Below are positions 56,646 to 64,000 of a stretch of DNA of 64,000 nucleotides, piece after piece. The stretch's first letter is position 1. Each line of letters opens with the position of its first letter. The stretch covers positions 24,809,061 to 24,873,060 of the forward strand of contig CM067075.1 in the NCBI GenBank assembly GCA_033980235.1, given 5' to 3'. Under the pieces are notes generated by a model that saw nothing but the letters and a program-made list of their open reading frames with translations, was not told the origin of the DNA and did not search any database. Source of the stretch: Diadema setosum (lineage: Eukaryota > Echinodermata > Echinoidea > Diadematoida > Diadematidae). The position numbers and the translations under genes are program-made.

Positions 56646-57539
56646 CAACATTGAATATCTATGGCATCCTTTCAGGCTCTTGAAATTAATCTTGGAAGGG
56701 AAAAAAAAATTCTTGAAATCCTAAACTGACTTTCTCTTCAGGTGATCAAAGGACATGCTACCAGGTCTTCAATGTCGCTCATTTTTCAATGAGGGAAAGA
56801 CAGAATAAAAACTTATCCATCATTCTGATGCTGACAGAGCAATGTGTAGACAAAACTTAGATTGTCGGACAATGTACTTTAAAAGATGCATCAATGCACA
56901 TGTACATGTACGTCAATTCAAGAGTAAAATTCAAGAATATCTGTGGTTATTTACTGTAGTTACTGTCCAAATAGTGACAATCTCACAATGCTTGTAAGTT
57001 ACAATTACAGGTAAAGATCGCAAGTCGATATAAGATGCATTCCAGTTTTTGCTGCACAATTATGGTTGATAAGGCCCATATTTGCTCTTTCTCAACACAA
57101 GTAAAGTTTAAATATCACATGAAATGATCATAATAGCACTATCTTTTTTGCCTTGTCACTGACAAATTCCTGCATTTTCATGACTCCAAATATTAGGCCC
57201 TGCTAGCAAACAAAGTCTGTCATAATACTTTCAAGAAAACCAATCACATATATCAAGTCCTCAAAATCAAATCACTGGAGTGTAGACAAACTGTAGACAA
57301 AGAGTATATTAACAAAAGCTGTTTAACTCAGCTGTTAGTTTCCCCAAAACCATCCCTCGTCAAAACCACAGAAAGACGAACTTGATTGAGCACACACTGA
57401 ATCTACATCCGTATGATACAGCCCACCATCCTTCCTTTCTAATGAACAATGGATGCATAATCATGTGACACATAGATGCCATTATTGAAAGAAAAAGCAC
57501 TACTCTTCCAAATACGCAGTCAACATACTAGAACATTGA
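56646..57539. other. No feature recognised
   Basis: AT-rich, single-copy-looking sequence. Confidence 0.4.
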
Positions 57540-58200
57540 GACAGACGTTCTCTTGAACTTACGACACCTCCAGCTTAGAAATAACTTAGAAAGAAGCGAC
57601 CACAACAGAGGCACACCTGAATGGGAGATCGAACAATGAAAACCAACCATTGTTGAATCTACCTGTGGAGGGTAGCTGCCGGTAATACATCCACGACATA
57701 CAAGTCACGACACTCTTTCCCCTGGATGCATACCGTGAACGAGAAGCCGCGGCGAGTCAAGAAATCACGTTCAAGGCGATCCCTCCATCCATCCCTGGCC
57801 GTGATTGCACAAATTGTCCAGTCAATGCGGTGTCCTTGGGGAAGGAAATAACAAAAATTTTTCCCTCACCTCACCTCCGAGAGACTAATATCATTATACA
57901 GCTGCACTCAGGCAAACAGCTCCAGCTCCCCGCTGCACTGTGGATGAAAGTTCATACACGGGGAGCAAGCACAAGAAATAATCGCTGGGCAAATGCAGAC
58001 GATATATTTTTATTGGATAAGGAGAGGCTAATGCGGCTACTTTATCAAAACTGTTTGGCCAGCGACTGACTGACTGATGCGCGGCCGCTCCAGAGCTGCG
58101 AGCATGAAGATGATGTAGACGGCAAAATGCCCACACACATCTGCAAGATGACATAAACATGGGTGTGTTCACAGGGGCATACAGATGCAACCAAGGGGAA
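57540..58200. other. GC-richer island with a 128-codon open frame
   Basis: Base composition is near balanced, against an AT-rich background. The plus-strand frame 57686-58069 is open without an early ATG and contains NADDIFLLDKERLMRLLYQ, which looks protein-like. The minus strand is also open over 57894-58211. Candidates are an exon, a promoter or a conserved enhancer. TTTTATTGG and a NotI-type GCGGCCGC lie in it. Confidence 0.3.
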
Positions 58201-58221
58201 TGACAGAGCATGCTTCCAGCG

Positions 58222-58313
58222 GTAGTGTCCCCCTCCCCCCTTTTCCCTCTCTCCCTCCTTCCCCCTCTTCCCCCACCTCCCCCTCCTCAATCCTCCTCCC
58301 CCCCCCCCCAAAC
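58222..58313 (+). other. C-rich polypyrimidine tract
   Basis: About 90 bases of C and T with several C-runs of 5-11. The minus strand is G-rich and could form quadruplexes or triplex DNA. The glycine/arginine-rich open frame on the minus strand is an artefact of it. Confidence 0.7.
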
Positions 58314-59425
58314 CTTTCTCCTGGCAGGAGTTCATTCTCAAGACGTGTTATACGGCCTTGATGCAGACTTCGATTTATAACTATGTCCTGGTTTTTCACA
58401 ACCTGTCTTGTGCGAGGGCGTGAACTGCTACAGAGGGGTAACTGGTCGAGATGAAAGGAAGGGGGGGGGATATTTGGAGCTTTCATAAAAGAGGAGCATT
58501 GTATGAAACAGAAATGAACCTTAATAAAACAATGACATCACTGCATTCTTTTCTTATTCGTAAAGCCACATGTGGTTTCAGTTTACAACAGTGTCACCCA
58601 TGTGATAGTATAACAAGAATTTCTCACGTTCTCAAAGTTAAAGAAGATGAAGAACCTTTCAAGTTTTTTTAAAGACTTCGAAATTGAGTCCAAGAAAAGA
58701 GATAAACCAAATGGCCTCTAACAGGTGAAGAAATCAAATTACAGCAAAAATAAAGGAGTTTACACCTGCCTATATTGGCATGAAATGAATTGGCATTTCA
58801 TCTGAGAGCTAGCGACTAAACATAATCCGCCTTTATATGCGATAGCAAGAATTATCTTGAGGATTTCACACAAAAACATTAAGATGGACCGACTTGAGCA
58901 TTATGACTCATTATCACGAGAATTGGCAGGTGGTTTTTTGTTTTTCTTTCTTTCTTTTTTCATCCACACACAAGAATCAATGGTTTTTGCATCATGTTGC
59001 AATATAAATTTTTAAAAACGAGGTTGACTTTGTAGTGTAATGGAGTGTAATTCAGGCATTAATTTGATGAGATGATTTCTGCTGAAAAATTCTGTGGGAC
59101 TTGATGATTCAGTACACATTTAAGTATCCTACAAGAAGTCCTAAAACACTTGGAATTCCTCCCAAATACAATAATTTGATCAAACTTGTACCTTACAATC
59201 CCACGCACACACAGAGAACTGCACCTTGCATAAAGAACCCCCAAGGAAAGCTTAGAAATATTGGGTAAGTATAATCTGGGATCAAGACTTCACTGCAGAC
59301 AGTAAGAAATGAGAACAAGTCCTCATTATATTGACAGTGCACTTGTGCTTACGTGGTGCATATCTCAATGCACTTCTCGTAGATGTATGGAATGGGGTAA
59401 CAGTACTTCCATTACTCCGTCCCCC
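58314..59425. other. No feature recognised
   Basis: AT-rich sequence with short open frames only. Confidence 0.4.
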
Positions 59426-59992
59426 TTAAAGGACAAGTTCACCTTCATAGACATGTGGATTGAGTGAATGCAGCAATATTAGGGGAACACATCGATGAGA
59501 GTTTGAGGAAAATTGGACAGTCCGTTCAAAAGTTACAGACATTTTAAGTATCTGCGAAGTCACTGCTGGAAGAGAAGACTACTACACTGTATGATGTCAC
59601 ATGCGTACAACTATATAAGGAAAATAAAAAGAGAATTTCACAAAACTTCACTTTTTTAATAAAGTTCACATTTCTTCAACTTGCTACTGACGTATGTTAA
59701 GGGTAATATTATTCCCCCTGCCTTCTGAAAGAGAGAAGTCGAGTGTTCTTTTGTTATGCGAGAAAAATGGAAATATGTCGAATTTTCTTTATTCTTTCTT
59801 TATATTGTTGTACTCATGTGACATCACAAGCTATAGTAGTCTTTTCATCAAGCCGTGACTGAGAAGAAACTTCAAAAATTCATAACTTTTGAACGGATTG
59901 ACCAATTTTGCTCAAACTTTCACTAATGTGTTCTACTAATATTGCTGCATTAACTCAACCCACATGTCTAAGAAGGTGAACTTGTCCTTTAA
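59426..59992. mobile_element. Family B MITE, full copy 1
   Basis: TTAAAGGACAAGTTCACC at the left, GGTGAACTTGTCCTTTAA at the right and arms of about 215 bp that are inverted copies. GCAGCAATATTAG, ATCCGTTCAAAAGTTA-type and GATGTCACATG phrases mark the family. TTAA borders. The next copy begins only 10 bases later. Confidence 0.8.
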
Positions 59993-60001
59993 TACACTTC
60001 T

Positions 60002-60542
60002 TTAAAGGACAAGTTCACCTTCATTAACATAAGGATTGAGAGAATGTAGCAATATGAGTAGAATACATCATTGAAAGTTTGAGGAAAATCAAACAATCCG
60101 TTCAAAAGTTATGATTTTTTTGAAGTTTTTGTGCAGTCACATGATGTCACATGCATACAACAATATAAGGAAAATATAAAGAGAATTTCACAAAATTTCA
60201 TCTTTTGAAAAAAGTACACATTCTCTTGACTCATTACTGACATATGTTATGGGTAATATTATTCCCATTGCCTTTAGAAAAAGGCAAGTCAAGTGCTCTT
60301 TTATTATGCGAAAAAAGTAAAAATATGTTGAATTTTCTTTACATTTTCTTTATACTGTTGTACTCATATGACATCACAAGCCTTAGTAGTCTCCTCATCC
60401 AGCAGTTCCAACACAAAAATTTTAAAAATTTATAACTTTTGCATTGATTGTCCAATTTTCCTCAAACTTTCACTGATGTGTTCTACTTATGTTGCTGCAT
60501 TCTCTCAATCCTTATGTTTATGACGGTGAACTTGTCCTTTAA
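60002..60542. mobile_element. Family B MITE, full copy 2, adjacent to copy 1
   Basis: Same ends and arms as copy 1, with several diagnostic differences. The short string TTAATACACTTCTTTAA occurs on both sides of it (59989-60005 and 60539-60555), so the pair looks like a duplication of element plus spacer, not two independent insertions. Confidence 0.8.
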
Positions 60543-60891
60543 TACACTTCTTTAAGCAGACAAGGAGTCACTTCATATTTTGTACTGCTTACGCTTTGGA
60601 ATATTTGCAGTTTTTGAGAGGGATCTATACAAGAGTCGGGGGGGGGGGGGAGAAGGGGATGGTGGGGGTCATTGTGTGTTTGTTTTTTATAATTATGGTC
60701 TGCCTGCTTTAAAAATTGATCATTTCCAAAGCTAAAAAAAAAAATGAGTATTGATCAAAATTTCCCCCTCTGATAAAAAAATCATTCAAAGAAATGACTG
60801 AATAATCCAGTCTTAGCCTGGCTGTAGTGCCCTATGGCAAAGGCACTTTATCTTCATTGCCGAGTATTTTTTTTTTTTGGGGGGGGGAGAC
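60543..60891. other. G- and T-run rich spacer
   Basis: G-run at 60638-60651 and a (T)n(G)n junction at 60868-60887; nothing else is seen. Confidence 0.45.
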
Positions 60892-61080
60892 TTAAAAGGA
60901 CAAGTCCACCTTCAGATACATAAGGATTGAGAGAATGCAGCAATATCAGTAGAACACAACAGTGAAAGTTTGAGGAAAATTGGACGATCCGTTCAAAAGT
61001 TATGAATACTTAGAAGTTTTAGTGCCACCATCGCTTGATGGAGAAGACAATACGCATATGAAGGTGAACTTGTCCTTTAA
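60892..61080. mobile_element. Family B MITE, internally deleted
   Basis: It begins TTAAAAGGACAAGTCCACC and ends GGTGAACTTGTCCTTTAA but is only 189 bp. The left arm is nearly whole; the centre and most of the right arm are missing. Both ends are intact, so it could have moved in this form. Confidence 0.75.
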
Positions 61081-62389
61081 AGTCATTAGTCGCCGCATGA
61101 AGGAGCATTATAACCTTACACATAACCCAGAACCCATTTCACTTCTCTCTCCTAAAGAGTAGGGTGAAATTCTGGTCAAGTGGTCAAGCAAACAAAAGCT
61201 AGCCGATACACTCCACAGAAGTGTAAAGGCCTACAAGTCACAGTCACTAAGTCGTTTTTATTGCTGTCCTGGCAAACAAGGAAATTGCATAAGAAACAAA
61301 ATTAATGATTATTTATCATCATCTTATTTTTTTATATTTATTTATTTTTTTTTTTTTGCAGCAGGTACAAGCAAGTTGTTTTAAGAGCACACATTATACA
61401 AACCCTGTCTTATTTGGTACATGCAAAAAGTGATCAACAAGGTACTAAGATGTCTTTTAACATACACTGTATTTGACACTAAAATTGCAGTGTATTTTCA
61501 AACTACAGTTAGTTCCACTATTTCAGTACTCCTGTACCATTTATCTTTTTCTTTTCCCTTCATATATTTCTCTTGTTCTATTTATTCTTTGTCTTTTCCA
61601 TCTCCTCCTTTTTCTTTCTTCTCTTTTTCCATTAACATTATCTACATCACAAAATTAAACCTTTTTTAAGCTTATTTACATACAGTATGTCTGGTTCAAG
61701 TCTCACATCCCCCCCCCCCCTCCGTCCCAAGCCTTTGAGAATGAGCGCTATTCATTACTTTCACCCACACACTAACCTGTCATTACTACTAATAATAGTA
61801 GGCACCCTAATTACCAGACACAGTCCATGCCAAGTAACCTGGAACCTTGTCTAATTGGATGAAAAAACTAGCATGCAAAAGCAAACACCCTGTAAAGCAA
61901 AAAGAAAGTCTGATTTGTTTCTCAGACAGACTAAAAAGTATCGGTTTCCTTATCAAGCATGGGTAAGGACAAACTTGTGGAGTTCACTGTCAAATCTTAA
62001 GCTGTCTCACTATTGTGGGGCTGACCGTAGTTTGGAAGCCTTTAGATGCCAAGCTGTTCTCATCAATACTGTTTCTGTACTACATAGAAAACATATGGTA
62101 GATCTCTTTCCTCTTTTTATTTGACGTCTATCTCTTTTGCCTTTTTCCTCTGACACACAGACAGACAGACACACACACACACACACACACTCATTGCCCA
62201 GTACCTGCATTGTATCTTCTGAAAAATGAAATAAATGCACCTACATGCTCCATTATAACAGACTACTGTAAAAATCCATTTCATTCCCTCTTCATTAAAA
62301 CACATTGGAAGGTTCCCATAAACAGATTTGACACACAGAGAGAGCTGGATATTTAGACAAATGGACATTATGTGCTATTCTTTCAACTC
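61081..62389. other. No gene recognised; C-run and (CA)n
   Basis: C-run at 61709-61721 and a (CAGA)(CA)n tract at 62154-62190. T-rich blocks near 61330 and 61540-61640 produce leucine/serine/phenylalanine-rich frames that are not genes. Confidence 0.4.
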
Positions 62390-62650
62390 TTGTGACTATC
62401 GCCATGGCAACGTACCAAAAATCTAAAGAGAAAGAGAAGGGGGTGGGGGGAAGCAAGAAATCTGGACAATACAGTGTAACATGTTTACATCCTCAGTAGA
62501 CAGGGTCAGTTTTCAACACGCCGCATCCCGGGGCTCATACTGCCCGATGCGGCTGGGAAGCGGAGAGCAAATTAAGCACGCCCGGCCACATGAAACTCGA
62601 CACCTCCTCCGAAACTAATCAAGTCATCAACATGGCAGTCTAATGGATTA
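62390..62650. other. GC-richer island, possible regulatory element
   Basis: Includes CTATCGCCATGGCAACG (X-box-like, 62398-62411) and CpG-rich sequence near 62516-62600 (CGCCGCATCCCGGGGC). No exon is seen. It resembles the other islands at 57540-58200 and 55400-55640. Confidence 0.3.
62398..62411. promoter_or_regulatory. RFX X-box-like site
   Basis: ATCGCCATGGCAAC, a near-ideal X-box. Confidence 0.35.
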
Positions 62651-63258
62651 CATACCAATCTCCAAGCCTGTTTTTTTTTTTTTTTCCCTCTCTCTTTCTT
62701 TTTCCCCAAAGGCTGATATTGATAAGCATGGAATATCAGGGAAATAGAAAACAGAGAGAGAGAGAGAGAAAGATGTGCAAACAATATTTCTATCAATCAT
62801 TTGTTGACATTAGATTGGGTTTATGCTGTGTTGCTTGGGGTTTATTTTCATGTGAAAATGCTCCACTGTATCTATAGCCATTACTGCTGAAAGCACAATA
62901 CTGCAGGGGTTTATTTTCAAATGAAAAAAAATGATCTCTCTCTATTACTTTCATCATTTCTATTTCATCTTCTACCTCTTCTACCAGTGAGGTCGTTTAC
63001 CTTGATGTCTGTCAATGATATAAATTTTTACAGGATAAATTCCTCACATATGGCATTTACTCATATAAAAGTGTAGCTCTTTTCTGCTTACCAATATCCC
63101 ATACTAATTGTTTACTTCTCATTCTGACCTTACACCATGCAAGACAAATTTCACCCCAATATTTTCCCTGTTCCCACCCCATCCATACACAAACAAGATA
63201 TTGAATGAAAACATTCAAAAAATAAACAGCAGCTGTGATGGTAATAATCATGATAAAC
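62651..63258. other. No gene; (AG)n and a short direct repeat
   Basis: (AG)n at about 62753-62769. GGGGTTTATTTTCATGTGAA at 62838 is nearly repeated at 62907. Otherwise plain AT-rich sequence. Confidence 0.4.
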
Positions 63259-63260
63259 TA

Positions 63261-63777
63261 TTAACTCTTTATATGCCACGTTCGCACGTCTGACTCAGTC
63301 GACGGCGTGCCAACTTCGCATATTCTGCTCAACAAACAAAGCCGCCAAAACCGATCGATAAATCACTAATCACCGCTAATCCCGCGGCACAATGAAAGCG
63401 TCTCTTGTGCTTTTGTTCCTCTCATTAAACGGCTTGCATTCTATGTGGTAATTGACTATCAAGCGGCGTTCCCAACTAGATTTGCTCGTACATTCTAAGT
63501 TTTTGTCACAGTTATATGTGCAAAAGTCATGCCTTTACAGTAATGTAGCAACTGGTCATTAAAAAGAAAAATTGAAAATAGATTCGTCATACAATTCATA
63601 TCGAAACAAAGCTTGGCATTCCTCTTTAACTTTGCCTACTAGTATGCCCGTCTTAACAGAAATTTGTAGGAGTTATACAAATTGGAAAACAGAATTCTTT
63701 CTCAGAGCATGACTACCTTCCTGTCTCAGAATAACGTGGCACACAGGGGGTTGCCACCATGGCACATAAAGAGTTAA
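63261..63777. mobile_element. Family H MITE, copy 2
   Basis: It begins TTAACTCTTTATATGCCACG and ends CATGGCACATAAAGAGTTAA. TA stands on each side (63259-63260, 63778-63779). The subterminal part is CpG-rich (GTTCGCACGTCTGACTC). It shares GCCAACTTCGCA and GATAAATCA phrases with 14609-15166. Confidence 0.7.
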
Positions 63778-63823
63778 TAGTGCACTCTGGCTCCTCAGCG
63801 AAGGAAATAAGGTGGAATAGAGA

Positions 63824-64000
63824 TACAGTAACACAGGGAATGTTTGCGTGAATTTTACTTTTGTGAATTTTGCGAGAGCCAAGATTGGCAAAATTTATAT
63901 GCATGTTAAAGTTCTTGTCTACACTATATGCAACTCGCAAAAATTTCATGCAGCGTAGAAGGCTGCCGGCTCCAATTAACAAAAACTTCGTGCCATAAAA
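63824..64000. mobile_element. Family E MITE, copy 4, cut by the window edge
   Basis: TACAGTAACACAGGGAATG, then TTTTGCGAGAGCCAAGATTG and AAGTTCTTGTCTACACTATA as in the other copies. The right end lies beyond the window. Confidence 0.7.

Overview
The window looks like non-coding animal DNA, most likely from a marine invertebrate deuterostome and probably an echinoderm. I infer this from four things: AT-rich sequence, very dense palindromic MITEs, tandem TGACCTTTGACCT units followed by GGAC repeats, and a terminal hairpin ending in GGCGGAGGCATA. The assignment is an inference and not secure. No stretch carries a long intact ORF, and nothing resembles an operon, rRNA, tRNA or CRISPR.

Layout. 0-5 kb: MITE families A, G and E', including one MITE inserted into the centre of another. 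5.8-7.0 kb: a 1.2 kb element (F) with 54-bp inverted ends and 3-bp TAA target duplications. 7-11 kb: mostly plain sequence with microsatellites. 11-18 kb: families D, E, A and H plus a perfect 84-bp duplication. 20-25 kb: the best candidates for real minus-strand exons. 27-34 kb: a dense nest of repeats (B, J, A, D), including an element that carries a broken Myb/SANT-like ORF. 35-39 kb: plain sequence with a long polypyrimidine tract. 39.1-44.2 kb: one 5.1 kb element (L) with about 800-bp inverted arms. 47-53 kb: nested TGTGACC-ended elements, a Tigger/pogo MITE, and an array of nuclear-receptor DR1-like sites inside a 152-bp tandem repeat. 54-64 kb: further MITEs, three family B copies in a row, and two GC-richer islands.

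Five otherwise unrelated palindromic families (A, B, D, M, N) begin TTAAAGG and end CCTTTAA, so each copy is bordered by TTAA. This suggests mobilisation by one TTAA-targeting enzyme. Families E, L, P, Q and Tigger have TA target duplications instead. Several insertions interrupt other repeats exactly, which gives a relative chronology: D is older than Q and the GGGCAATTCC element, J is older than A, G is older than the 1629-1969 element, and P is older than the DR1 repeat.

Genes. I cannot name any gene. On the minus strand two splice-bounded open segments (23340-23237 and 20314-19935) have matching phase and would encode a cysteine-containing product with a basic furin-like site. Other single-exon candidates lie at 24946-24674, 21475-21537, 56531-56644 and 7262-7228. 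All are weak without transcript or homology evidence. Most of the window is probably intron or intergenic DNA.
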